Below are positions 1 to 13,015 of a DNA stretch of 47,500 nucleotides, one piece after another. The translations under genes and the position numbers were made by a program. Under the pieces are notes generated by a model that was not told the DNA's origin, ran no database searches, and saw only the letters and a program-made list of their open reading frames with translations. This DNA is from Neocallimastix lanati (nom. inval.) (taxonomy: Eukaryota; Neocallimastigomycota; Neocallimastigomycetes; Neocallimastigales; Neocallimastigaceae). Numbering within the stretch: position 1 is the first letter of the stretch; each line of letters starts with the position of its first letter. The stretch is from assembly GCA_016946835.1 (NCBI GenBank), contig JACVTC010000029.1, positions 520,001 through 567,500 of the forward strand. The letters run 5' to 3'.

Positions 1-1555
1 TAAATAAATTAATATATTAAAAATTAAAATTTAAATAATGTGAAATTACCATTTATAATTGCCATTTATAAACTGCATACTATTAATTTTGCAGTTGTAC
101 GCAGAACGTCCCTTCCAATTTTTAATTTTCCATTCATAATATCCTTTATTTAAAATTTCAAATTCTTCATTGTCAATAATACTTTCTAATTTTTTGACAA
201 TATCCTTTTCTTCTAAATAATTCAAAATTCATCAAAATTTTTTTTTATATTTTCAAAAAAAAAAAAAAAAAAAAAAAAAATCAATTAATAAATATAAATA
301 TAGAAAAGAATAATAATAAATAAAAATAAATATATCTTACTAAAAAACTAACCATTGATTTTATTTATTTTTTTAGCTGAATTTATCAATATAATTTATA
401 TAAATAAGAAAATTAATATTTTTAATATTTGATATTATAAATTATATAATACTATTTTAATATTTTAATATACATTTTTTATTAGAAGAAAAGAATCCCA
501 TATATATAATGCTTTATAAATAAGAATAAAAAATCGAGAAAGAATAAATTTATGTAATAAAATTATTTATGTAATTTTCAGTGATAATTATATTTTATTA
601 ACTTTTAATAATAATATATATTTATGTCTAATATATATTATTATTTTTTTTTATTTAAATTGTTATTTTTATTTATTTAAATTATTATTATTATTATTTT
701 TTTTTTTTTATTTTTTTGTTTTTCTTTTTCAAATTTATTTTATTTTTTTTTTTAATTAAAAGCTCTTATTTCAATTTAATTTAATTTAATTTAAATCGTT
801 TTATTATATATTCTTATAATCAATTTAGTTTATTATTTTTTTTAAAAAAATCCATTATTTTTTTTTTTATTTTTTTTTTAATTTAAAAAAAAAAAAAAAC
901 AATCCTTTATATATTCCATAAAACTTTAAAAATTTAATATAATTACTACAAATTAATTGGGTAATTTTTAATAAAAAAATAAACTTTAATAATTATTAAA
1001 ATGTTTAAATAAATAAATAAATAAATAAATAATTAAATAATTAATTAAATAATTAAAAAAATAGTAATAATATTCATGATTATTTTTATTTATTTATTAA
1101 TTGATTATTTATTTATTTTTGGAAATTCGAAATAATTTTAAAATTATTTTAATTCGAATGTCCGAAAATAGTCCCATGAAAAAAAAAAAAAAATTAGAAT
1201 AGAAATTATACTATAAATTTGGGTTTTATTTTATTTTAATTTTTTATTTTTATTTTATTTTTTTATTTCATTTTATTTTTATTATCATGGAACATAAATA
1301 TATATATATATATATTTAATTTAATAAAAATTATATTATTCATATAACAAATAAAATTATATTAAATTTATTATATAAAACAAAAAATAAATGAATTTAA
1401 GATTGAAATTTAAATTTTATTTATTTATTTATTTATTTATTATTAATATTACTTATTTATCTATTTATTAATCTTTATTTATTTATATTAATTTATTAAT
1501 ATTAATTTATTTATTTATTAATATTAATTTATTTATTTTACTTCCAAGAGATATA
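1..1555. repeat. Left copy of a 1.5-kb direct segmental duplication
   Basis: This block aligns with 16284-17810 in the same orientation, apart from small indels and homopolymer length changes. It carries exons 1-3 of a MATH gene (minus strand), their introns and about 1 kb of 5' flank. Shared landmarks include the region around 901-1010, the Ser/Lys exon 2, and the TTACTTCCAAGA string near the outer end (1539 and 17793). Past this point the left copy is interrupted by about 4 kb containing a LINE. Similarity resumes at about 5925 (left) and 18095 (right). Confidence 0.8.
50..501 (-). CDS. 5' exons of a second MATH-family gene (tandem paralogue, runs off the left edge)
   Basis: Three exons at 474-501, 353-376 and 50-212 match exons 1-3 of the MATH-SH3-HECT gene at 16.8 kb in length, splice sites and phase. 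The start is ATG at 501, reading MGFFSSNKK. The introns begin GTATAT and GTTAGT and end in CAG and TAG. Exon 3 encodes the first strands of a MATH domain (GYYEWKIKNW) and ends in a Trp codon split TG|G, with a GTAATT donor at 49. The exon is 163 nt against 154 nt in the other copy, an in-frame gain of three codons. The rest of the gene, presumably more MATH exons and perhaps an E3 domain, lies outside the window. Protein identity of the unseen part is inference; the homology of these exons is directly visible. Confidence 0.75.
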
Positions 1556-1920
1556 TGATATAAAATGACCATAAAAACTTTAATTATTAATAAAATTTAT
1601 TTATTAATAATTACGTTTTTTTAAATGATTTATTCATTTATTTTTATGTGATATTAATTAAATATAATTACATGACATGATAAAAATAAAATTATGTAAA
1701 GAATAAAAATTAAAAATTAAAAATAATAAATAATAAATAATAAAAAATAAGAATATAATAAATAATAAAAATAAAAAATAAAAAATATAAAAAATAAAGA
1801 TAAATATATATATATAAGCAAAAAATAATATTATTACTAATTATAATAATTTTTTCTATAAATTTGAATTTAATTATTAAAAAAAGTATTAACATTCTTT
1901 AAAAATATGTAATAATAATA
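502..1920. other. Intergenic: 5' flank of the MATH paralogue, AT simple sequence
   Basis: No gene seen. It contains the presumed promoter of the minus-strand gene starting at 501, AAT/TTTA microsatellites, and sequence duplicated upstream of the second MATH gene. Short open frames here are AT-rich translation noise. Confidence 0.6.
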
Positions 1921-1921
1921 A

Positions 1922-3540
1922 TTAAGAGTACATAGGGTGAGATAGCTTCTTTAATTTTAACCAAGTACTCCTATCATTTTTGTTACTAAAATCATTACAT
2001 ACAGACTCGATCGACTGATGAAATTGTTTTGATTTAATAGAAAATTTAATTGACCTAACTTTATCACATATATTTTTATATTCACGAAGCAAGTTTAAAA
2101 AATCATCAAGGTTATCAAGATTAGAATTTAAAGTAAATTTTTTGATTCTATAAAATGTAATATGCTTTTCATAATAAAGTTTCTTGATATAATAAGGGCA
2201 GTGGAAAGTTGAACCATTAAGATCACAAGGAACTCTAGCATGAACTTTATCACCAACTGTATTAGCAGTTACTATAAATTTGTTCACCATTTCATTAGAA
2301 CTTAACTCTTTATTATCATCAAATTCATTAAGAGGAACTGAGAAGAAGTTATTTGAGAAAATTTCATTTTTCTTTTCTTTACACATATGTTGAGACCATT
2401 TGAATCTTCTATATGGAATAGGAGCATGAAAACCTTCTGAGTCATCTTTCTTAAAGGAAAGGATAAGAGGGAAGTGGCCAGAAATATCATTGAATGTACT
2501 ACAAACAGAAACCTTATTAATGTATTCCTTCATTTTACGATTAAGTAAAATATGATCAAAACAAGACGATCTACCATCCCGAGTCTATGTGAAATCAAGA
2601 CCTGTTAAGTCTTTAGCGAAACACTGTTGAGAGGATTTATTTAGTAAACCTTCTAATTGGGATTTAGACATATTAAAGTCACCTACAAAAATAGAAGGAG
2701 TATTTGTATGTTTCTTTATCCAATTAATAATTTCTGAAAAGGTGTTCATTCTTTCTTCCTTATAAGTGATCGTAGGAACATAAATATTACCAATATTGCA
2801 TTTAACTCCCCAAAAAGAAGTAATGCTGACAGAAATGATATACTTATATTCAAAAAGATCTGAAGAAAAGGAACGAGAACAATGTATACTTATACTAAGA
2901 CCTCTCATACCAGGTATGTATGGATCAGTTTTTCTTAAAATTTTATTGTAGTGACAAAGAAATGGGTAATTATTTGAAAGTGTATTAAGATATTGGCTAT
3001 TACCGACCTCCTTCAAGCAAATAGAGATAAGTTTAAAAATTTCATTAAAGTATCTAATACCATCACGCTTTTCTGCATTCCATCCATTAATGTTCCAATT
3101 GATATAAAGATTAAAGAATTGAGTAGATGGTGAGTAAATATTACTATATAGAAAATATTTAACCATTGATTTGGTTTCAAAAGAAGAAAATTTATTGTAA
3201 TTATTCTTAACATAACTGAAAGTTTGGTTTTTGTTGGTTTTGATCCAATTAATTTTACATATAGGCTGGCATTGAGTAAGTATAAATAAGATAGTTAGAT
3301 AATAAAAGGGTTTATCATAGCTTATCCTTAAAATGAAGTAATTTTCCATATTAGGTGTGTTTTTTCCGTAATTCCATGAACTATTTCATTGCAATTGGAA
3401 ATATTTTTTACTAAGAAATTCCCAAAGTTTACAATCAGACCATGAATGAAGATTATGAATAAAGATGAGAATAAAATTTCTTTTCCGAATATCGAATTTT
3501 CGAAGGCCTCACCGTAAAACGGGTATAGTTGATGCATTTA
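1922..3540 (-). mobile_element. LINE (non-LTR retrotransposon) fragment, endonuclease domain
   Basis: Two stretches (2588-3349 and 1922-2584) share one frame and are separated by a single TAG at 2585-2587, most simply a TGG-to-TAG change. Together they give an APE-type endonuclease. Visible blocks are NWNINGW near the start, a LKEVG block where the catalytic Glu sits, NIGNIYVPT, the FVGDFNM box, FDHILLN, and SGHFPL where functional enzymes usually have SDH. A basic linker follows, then the frame stops at 1922 before any reverse transcriptase motif. The fragment therefore lacks its 3' half, the opposite of the usual 5' truncation. It lies in the ~4-kb stretch that distinguishes the left from the right duplicated spacer. 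The element is clearly dead. Confidence 0.8.
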
Positions 3541-4200
3541 AAGAAGTATAATCCATTTCGAAGAAATCCTAAAAAAATAAAATAAAAGAAGTATAGAATA
3601 AAAAATAAAAAATTATAATAATAAGCAAAACAATTTTTTTTTTTTTTTAAAATATATATAATAAAATAAAAAAAAAAAAAAAAAATAAGAGAGAAAATAA
3701 ACTCCTTTTAAATAGTATTAAAAAATTATAGTATAGAATATATGAAAGCTTGAAATATATCGTTATTCTTGATGATTGATTTTATCTTGTATTGCTGTAA
3801 TAATATTTATAGTTTTTCACAAGGGTTAGAAAGTCACTTGTATATTCTGTTAAAATGAATAATCTTTTCTTTTTATCTTTTAAATAACTATTTTTAGTTT
3901 CAATTAATAAAACTCTTTAAAAGGTTAAAATATTTTTTGTTGAATAATCATATATTAGTTAAAAATAGATGTAAAAAAAAAAAATGTTAGTAGTGAAAGA
4001 CTATAAAAAGATTCCCATCTGTTAAATAATGTCTTAAACACAAGCTTTGGAGTGAATCAATCTACTACATTTCTATTTTACAATAGCTACATGAAAGTTT
4101 TAAATAATACTATATAAAATACATATACAAAATAATACTAAAATAAAAAGAAAAAAAAAAATACAATAGATTCATTACAATTACAATAATAATATGTAGA
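3541..4200. other. Intergenic, no gene seen
   Basis: AT-rich with a T9 and an A20-type run. It contains moderately complex unique sequence at 3760-4110 without a readable frame or family match that I recognise. Confidence 0.5.
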
Positions 4201-4204
4201 AACT

Positions 4205-4440
4205 ATATGATATTATTAATAATACAACTCCAATGTTACGACATATCCAGTTTAAAACAATATAAAACATCAGGTTCACTTTCAACAGTCTTCCAGTATT
4301 CCAATTTACTCTCTTTGTACTAGAAGCCACTTTTGAAAGGATAACCATCGATTATCATCAGAATCACAGAAAAGTGTAATTAGTACTCCTGATATAGGCT
4401 ATTCCTTTTCCATCAACCCTCCATGGATCTGGAAAAACAG
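4205..4440 (-). pseudogene. Coding-like relic, unrecognised
   Basis: Base composition rises clearly above the flanks. The minus strand gives a readable stretch (VDGKGIAYIRS, then DSDDNRWLSFQKWLLVQ and KLEYWKTVESEPDVLYCF) broken by stops and frame changes. I do not recognise the family. It may be an exon relic or transposon debris. Confidence 0.3.
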
Positions 4441-4499
4441 TTTATATCATTAGGGATTTGAATTAACATCTCTTCAAAAGAAATTCAATAAAATCATAA

Positions 4500-4706
4500 A
4501 AATGTTACAATAATCAAAGAACTCATAAATATTACAAAATACTTTTTATTTCCTTTTTTTTTTTTTTTTATTTCTATATTTATAATTAACGATTATTATT
4601 ATAATTATTGTTATTATATTATTATTATTATTAATGATTATTATTATTATTATTGTTATTATATTATTATTATTAATGATTATTATTATTATTATTATTG
4701 TTATTA

Positions 4707-4745
<39 letters not shown>

Positions 4746-5349
4746 TTTTTTGTAGAATAAATAGCTATCTTAAATAAAAAAAAAAAAATTTTTTTTTTTT
4801 TTTAAATGATAATCTGAATACCCAAAATCAACTAAACAAATAAATCAACTAATACAATAAATTTAGTTAAGTTTATCTGTATATTTTTTATATATTTATA
4901 TTTTTATTTATTCTATTTAACTTCTTATTTTATTTTATTTATTATTTTTTTTTATTTATTATTTTTTTTTATTTATTATTTTATTTTATTTATTATTTTT
5001 TTTTTTATTTATTATTTTATTTATTATTTTATTTATTATTTTATTTTATTTATTATTTTATTTTATTTATTATTTTATTTTATTTATTATTTTATTTTAT
5101 TTATTATTTTTTTTTATTTTTATTTTTATTTTTATTTTTTTTAATTTATTTTATTTCTTAATTTATTTTTATTTTTATTTTTATTTTTATTTTTATTTTT
5201 ATTTTTATTTTTATTTTTATTTTTATTTTTATTTTTATTTTTATTTTTATTTTTTTGTTTGTTTCTTTCTTTCTTTTTTTATTTTTATTTTTATTTTTAT
5301 TTTTATTTTTATTTTTATTTTTATTTTTATTTTTATTTTTTTGTTTGTT

Positions 5350-5381
<32 letters not shown>

Positions 5382-5640
5382 TTTTTGTTTTTGTTTTTAT
5401 TTTTTTTTAAAAAAAAAATTAATTCATTTAAGTAATAACTAAAACGATAATGATAAAAAATATTTTTATATATATTTAAATTAACATGAAAATATTTACA
5501 TTATATTAAAAAATAAATTTTAGATATATAAAAATAATAGTATTATTAGAATATTAATACTATTTCTTTATTTTTTAAAAATAATATAATTATACATATA
5601 TGTTAAATGATCGATAGTATTTTTAAAAAATAGAATAATC
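4500..5640. repeat. Direct repeat copy A, paired with 6415-7385
   Basis: Shared anchors with copy B are ACTCATAAATATTACAAAAT, TTTGTAGAATAAATAGCTAT, TCAACTAAACAAATAAATCA, and AGTAATAACTAAAACGAT followed by an AATAGTATTATTAGAATATT block. Between anchors both copies hold expanded TTATTTTA-type minisatellite of different lengths. Spacing is about 1.9 kb. Confidence 0.75.
4925..5400. repeat. Pyrimidine-rich minisatellite (TTATTTTATT, then TTTTTA, then CTTT units)
   Basis: Three successive simple-repeat types within repeat copy A: 10-15-bp TTATTTTATTTA units, about 30 TTTTTA hexamers in two blocks, and CTTT runs at 5265-5275 and 5350-5380. The strand bias is strong, almost pure T/A with C on this strand. 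Confidence 0.85.
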
Positions 5641-5749
<109 letters not shown>

Positions 5750-5899
5750 TTCTATCTTCTATATATAAAGAACATTATAATAAATTTTTTAAATTTTTTT
5801 TAATCTTTACTTATTTTTTAATATTAATTTCTATGAATAAATAAACTTTAATTTGTTTGTCTTTTTTTAATAAATTAGAACTTTTTTAAATATAATTAT

Positions 5900-6440
5900 T
5901 ATTATTAATATTATTATTAAGATATCTCCTTTCGTTATGATTATTACTATTATTATTAAAATATCTTCTCGTGGAATATGATTATATTATTATTATTATT
6001 ATCAAAAATTATTAATTTTTAGAATATTCATTTACATAATTGTATTATTAATTAATTATTTAGAAAATTTTGGTAACCAATAGTCAAGTAGTAAAAATTA
6101 AGCTTCATGCTACACAATATAAATAAATAAATAATCTTTGTTTACCAAATTAAATTTATTAATGATAATTTTTATTAAAAATAGTTATTATTTTATATAA
6201 TTACTAATGAATATTTAAGAATATTATTTATATCAAAACAGTAATAAAATAATAATATAATAATAATAATAATAATTATAATAATAATAATAATAATAAA
6301 ACAAGTTTTTTTTTATCAAATCTTAATATTTAAAAATAAATAAAATTAAAATAAGGTAGTAAAATATAATATTTTTTGGAATAATTACTCTATATATAAT
6401 CTATTAAAGAACATTATAAAATCAATAATCAAAAAACTCA
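5900..6440. repeat. Spacer block homologous to parts of 18095-19990
   Basis: Shared strings include TTTGGTAACCAATAGTCAAG and the TTGCTACACAATATAAATAA-like segment that follows it (about 6069 versus 18980), and GGAATAATTACTCT before an AAAGA(A/G)CATTAT motif (about 6378 and 19917). This shows that the upstream duplication continues beyond the LINE-bearing insertion in the left copy. Confidence 0.65.
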
Positions 6441-7345
6441 TAAATATTACAAAATACTTTTTATTCCCTTTTTTTCAATTTTATTTCTAAATTTATAGTT
6501 AACGATTATTATTAACGATTATTATTATTATTATTAACGATTATTATTATTATTATTATTGTTGTTGTTGTTATATTATTATTATTATTATATTATTATT
6601 ATTATCATTATATATATATATATTTTTTTGTAGAATAAATAGCTATCTTTAATAAAAAAAATATATATATATATATATATTTTTTTTTTAAATGATAATC
6701 TGAATATTCAAAATCAACTAAACAAATAAATCAACTAATAAAATAAATTTAGTTAAGAATATCTGTATATTTTTTATATATTTATATTTTTATTTATTCT
6801 ATTTAACTTCTTATTTTATTTTATTCATTATTTTATTTTATTTATTATTTTATTTTATTTATTATTTTATTTTATTTATTATTTTATTTTATTTATTATT
6901 TTATTTTATTTATTATTTTATTTTATTTATTATTTTATTTTATTTATTATATTATTTTATTTATTATTTTATTTTATTTCTTATTTTATTTTTATTTTTT
7001 ATTTTTATTTTTATTTTACTTTTTAAAATTTTTTGTTGTTTTGATTTTTGATTTTTATTTTTTTGTTTGTTTCTTTCTTTTTTTGTTTTTGTTTTTTATT
7101 TTTATTTTTTTTAAAAAAAAAAAAAATTAATTCATTCAAGTAATAACTAAAACGATACTGATAAAAAATTTATATATATATTTAAATTAACATGAAAATA
7201 TTTACATCTATAATAAAAAATTAATTATAGATATATAAAAATAATAGTATTATTAGAATATTAATACTATTTTTTTTATTTTTTTTAAAAATAATATAAT
7301 TATATATATATATTGTATGATCGATAGTATTTTTTAAAAATAGTA

Positions 7346-7377
<32 letters not shown>

Positions 7378-7385
7378 ATCGATAG
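6415..7385. repeat. Direct repeat copy B, paired with 4500-5640
   Basis: Same anchors and order as copy A. The minisatellite between anchors is mostly TTATTTTATT units (6815-6985), and the CTTT tract is nearly absent. The copies differ mainly in repeat number. Confidence 0.75.
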
Positions 7386-7642
7386 TCATATAGTTACATA
7401 AACATACTAACAATATTATTTTTTTTTTTTACTTTTTTAGATATAATACTGCTTTAAATAAATTTATTTTGTATAATTAATTTTTACTTTTATAAAATTA
7501 TTTGAATACTTTATATTTTAATCATTTTTTATTACATATATTTAATACTTTAATAATTGTTATTTATTATTAATTTTGTAATGGTATAGTAAATATAAAA
7601 ATAAATTATTATTTAATTTATTTATTTACTTATTCATTTTTA

Positions 7643-9875
7643 TCATTCCATCTCAAAACCACCCATTCCTTCCGTTATAGCACGTAATAATTTTTGTTTT
7701 AATTGGGTATAAGTTAAATAAGGTGGTAAATCAATACGATTAAAGCTAGATAAAGTATAATAATGTAATATACATTTAATATTAAATTAAAAATTTAAAA
7801 AAAAAAACATATATATATATATATATATAAATTTTTTATTAAAATAAATTAATTATTTGTAAAAAATTAAAAATATAAAATAATTAAAAATTAATTAATA
7901 AATAAATAAATAAATGTATTAATAATATAATTAATTCCATAATAATAATAATAATAGTAATAATAATTTAATTTATTCATTAATTACCATGTATGACTTT
8001 TTGGTAAATCGTCTTCCGTTCCGAATCGTTTAAGTTTAAAATGTTGTATTTTACCACTGCCTTGAAGATCTTTAAAACCAGTAACAGGAACTTGTGAAGT
8101 ACCAGTGGCAAAAATTAATAATTGAGTTTGTTTTTCTTTATCAAATTCCTCAACACACTAAATATAAATAAATAAATAAATAAAAAATAAAAATAAAAAT
8201 AAAAATAAAAATAAAAATAAAAATAAAAATAAAAATAAAAATAAAAATAAAAATAAAAATAAAAATAAAAAAAAAAATAAAAATAAAAATAAAACTGTAA
8301 TTCTATTATATTATTATTATGTAAATATTTTGAGTATATTAATATATCTATATATACCTTCCAAAAGTTAACTATAGTGATATCATTTTTATTATAACCT
8401 TCATAATCAGTATTATTTTCCCAATCATTAATATCAATTTCATTGATACCAGAAATTAAATACTGTTATTAAATTACCAAATAAATTTAAAATGTTTATA
8501 TATATTTATACAATAGAATATTTAATAAAATAAAATAAAAAAAAAATAAAATAGAGTAGAATAAAAATAAATATATAAATAAATAAAATATAAATAGATA
8601 AATAAATTAATAAATAGATAAATAAATAAATAATATATTAATTAATTAAATAATTAGACTTTCATACTTTTAAATCAACTTCATTAAATAATGTATTAAT
8701 TTTTCTTGGAATTATTTCATAAAAACCTTCTTTTAATGCATTTAGTTGTTCCTCGTCCTTACTATATAATTTATTTTTAACGACAAGACTAAAGGGATTA
8801 TTAAATATTAAATCATAAATAAATATATTTTAAAAATTTTTTTAAATATAAATTATATAATATTTTTAATTAAATATTATAATATATATAAAAAATAAAA
8901 TATTATTACAACATAAAAATAAATATAAAATATAAAATATAAATTATAAAATATAAATTATAAAATATAAATTATAAAATATAAATTATAAAATATCGAT
9001 ACAAATATAAAAAATAAAAAAAAAAGTTACTCTATATATTCTTGTTTATTAGAATCAGTAACATCAATATTTGAGCCATTTGGTTTCAATTCTTTTTTAA
9101 TATGATTACCGAAACAATCAATTTCATCAATTTCAAATGTTAAACATAAATTATCAGCACCTTGGTTATTCCTATTTATTATATTCATTAGTTTAATTAA
9201 ACAAAATAATAATTACAAAAAAAAAGTTTTAATAAATTTTTATTATTTTAAATCGTTTATTATAAATAAAAATTAAAAAATAAATTAAAATAAATTAAAA
9301 TATAATAAAAAAAAAAAAAAAAAAAAAGAAAAATAAAATTAAATTGATAGTAATCTAAATTATTTATTACAGATAACAATAATAATAATTATTATTATCT
9401 TTATAAATATAAATAAATTTATATTTTATATATATCATAAAAAAAATAAAAATTACATACTTTAACCAATTAATATTTTTGTAAAGCTCAGGATCAACAT
9501 ATTCTAAATCTGAAAATTTTAATGGTTTATCAAGGAGTTTCTTATAGAACAATAAACTGAAGGTAAGAGATAAATTTTGTTTATGGAAGATTGCCAATCC
9601 AAGAATACGACCAATAAATTTGAAATAATCTAAATGATTTGGTTCAGCAATACCAGAATTTGGATTAATTTCTAATTCATAGGAATCATCATGGGAATAT
9701 TGTAAAAGGGAATAGTTTGGATTTCCGATTTCTTTTGAAATTTGATAAAAGAAATCCCTAATATATAAAAATTAATAAAAAAATTAATTGATTAATTAAT
9801 TAAATGAAATAATATATAATTTAGTATATTTTAAATAAAATAAAATAATAATTATAATAATAATAAAATAAAAAT

Positions 9876-9907
<32 letters not shown>

Positions 9908-10335
9908 ATATAAAATAATATATAAATTAAAATAATTAATATAAAAAAAAAATTCCTCGTTTTTTCTAATAAAAATATTTATAAAATATTTATATATATA
10001 ACACAAATAGCAAAAATAAATAAAGGTAATAGTAATAATATTATTAACAACAATAATAATAATTATAATTATACTAACAATTATTATTATTATTATTATT
10101 AAATTACCTTAATAAACCTCCAGCGTCTATTCCTTCTTCACCTGTATATTTAATTTTTAATCTTCCCTTTAATGATGATGCTGATTTATTCATAATATTA
10201 TCAAAGGCTTCATTATATAAATTTTCTCTATTAATAAATATCAGAGTTTCAAAATTTCCTATTTTCATACTACTCTCATTTCTAAGTTGTTTCACTTTAT
10301 TCTCAAAATTTATTCTATAATTTGGTGTAATTATT
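7643..10335 (-). other. HECT catalytic domain (seven exons)
   Basis: The order of HECT signatures is complete: N-lobe with DAGGLLRDFF, INPNSG and GRILGLAIFHKQ; then EYIDLVVK, the LISG..EIDINDW..NT block, and ITIVNFW; the C-lobe LLIFATGTSQVPVTGF; and the catalytic LPKSHTCFN block followed by LPPY. The length of about 380 residues is normal. The catalytic Cys codon is interrupted by a phase-2 intron (TG in exon 25, C in exon 26; intron 7746-7987). The C-terminal tail ends GMGGFEME, where the penultimate aromatic commonly found in active HECTs (about four residues from the end) is present as Phe. Confidence 0.9.
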
Positions 10336-12968
10336 CTTCAATAAAAATTTAATAAAGAAAAAATTAAAAATAAAATATATATTTATATATATATAGATTT
10401 ATTTATTAAAATTAATTATTATATTATTATATTATTATATAAAAATAATTAATAGTTTATTTTTATATATATTTACTCTTTTGATATATTAGATTCTAAA
10501 AATAATAGGTAATAAACAAAGATATAGATATAATAGATTGATATTTATATATATAATTAGTATATATAATTAAATTCAATTTTATAAATAAATTATAATT
10601 TAAATTTTATTTATTATAATTATTTTTTTTTAACATTTATATATATATATATATTTATATATTTATCAACAAACCATTATTATCCTCTTTGCAAATTTTA
10701 GTGAAAACCTTTGGGAAGGAACCTTTTTCATTTTTATTATCTTTACGGTGACCGTATACCCAACCATCCTTATAATTCCAATCAGTAACAATTAAAAATT
10801 CATCCTTTTTAATATCTAATTGATCATATTCATAAGCTGTGAAATCACTTAATGAAATAACAAGTGACGGTGTTTCTAATTTTTGTTTAATAGTATCTTT
10901 TTTCATTATTTCATTTCTTTGATTTCCAATATTTCTCATTTCATTTTCTCCTTGTACTCTTCTTGTTTCATTTTCTTCTAATCTTCCTGTTGTATATCCT
11001 TCTTGATATCTTATTATTTCATTTATATCTAAATCTAATATTTAAAAATAGTTAATATTGAATTTTTTATAATAAAACTTAATAAATAATAAAATTTTAT
11101 TTGCTATATATATTTATATATAGTTTTTTTTTTTTTTTTTTTTTTATTTTTAGTTATAATATTATATATTATTATTTACTATTATGATTCTAAAATTAAA
11201 TATAGAAATACATTACCTTCTTCACATTTATAAATACGAATATAGACTCCAGCGATACATTCATTATTTTTAGTAGAAGAACGACTATTTTTAAACAATT
11301 TGTCTTTTCTAATACTAAAACTTATTGAATTATAATCTTTACTTAAAAATGCAAACGAATTATTATCATCTTTATTATATATATATATTAATAACAAAAA
11401 TAATAATAATAAAATTTAAATAATAAATATTTATATTCAATTATTTTTAAAAATTTTAATAATAATAATAATAATAATATATATATATATATATATATGT
11501 GTATGTGTGTGTGTGTATAAAGAAATAATTTTTGAGAGAGAGAGTAAAAGAAAAAAAATTTTTTTTACCTATATAATAAGTAACATCATAAATATTTTTG
11601 ATGAACAATATACTTTTAATGCATATAAGCATAAAATCATCATTTTCAACATCCAAATTTTTTAAGACTAATTTTACATAATTATTATCGTTGCCGTTAT
11701 TTGGAAAGATTTCCAATTTCCTTTTTAATATAATATAAAAAATACGACTTAATATAATATGCACTTTATTTTATTTAATTAATATTAAATTATAATAATA
11801 TTAAGTAGGATAAAAAAATTCTTTTAATGAATAATTTTAATGATTTTGTTTTCAAACTATACCATTTATAATTCCCAACAACAAATGTTGAAATAATGCT
11901 CTTATCATGTTGTTCCCAATTTTTAATTTTCAATTCATGTAAATTTTCTTCAAGAATTTCTCTATTTCCGTTACTTAATTTATTTTTTATAATATTTGAA
12001 AATTCTTTACTTTTTCCTAGTATTTTTTTTTTTTTAGTTAAAAAATATATATTTAGAGAAAAGATTTATATATTAATAATAAAATAAAAATGTAAATAAA
12101 AAGTTTTATAATTAAAAATAAAATAAAAAATAAAAATCTACTAATTTATATATATATATATATAGTTTTTTTTTTTTAATTTTATATTTATTTTTTTAAA
12201 CTTTTTATTAAATTATTTACCTTCATTTTGAATATAGGTACGAATATAAGCACCTATAGTACATCTATTATTTTCAATAATAGAATGATCAAGATAATTA
12301 CTAAATAATTCGGATGTTTTAATAAATTTATTGAAACCATAGGAATTAAAAGTTTTACTATAATAGGTTAATGGTATTTCTATTTCAAAAAAAAAAAAAT
12401 ATATTATATATAAAATAAATTAATTTATATATTTTATTAATAAAATAAGTATTTAATAATAATTTTTTTATTTATAATTAATAAATAAATAAGATAAAGA
12501 TAAAATTATATAGAATGAACAAGTAAAAATGATTATATATTATTATATTAGTATATAATATAAATAATATGCTAAGATTATTTTTTTTCATGAAATGCTC
12601 GAAGTGGATGAGAGGGAAATTATAAATATCATATTAAAATAATTATTAATTATTAAATAAAATTATTATTTACCATCAAAGACATAACAAGATGAATTTT
12701 CGCAATTTTTAATATATAATATAGCTTTTGCACAAACATGACTGGTAGGAGAATAATAAATATCTTCTTCAAAAGTGACATTCTTTAAATATAAAGAAAC
12801 ATAATTTTCATTGGCTTCACCATTACCATTAGGGAATAATTGTAGCATCCTTTTTTTTATTATTGAGTAGCGAAAACAAAAATTTAATTAAATAATTAAT
12901 TAAGTAAAATAATAATGGTAATGATAATAATAATATATAATATAATAATAATAATAATAATAAATAAA

Positions 12969-13015
<47 letters not shown>

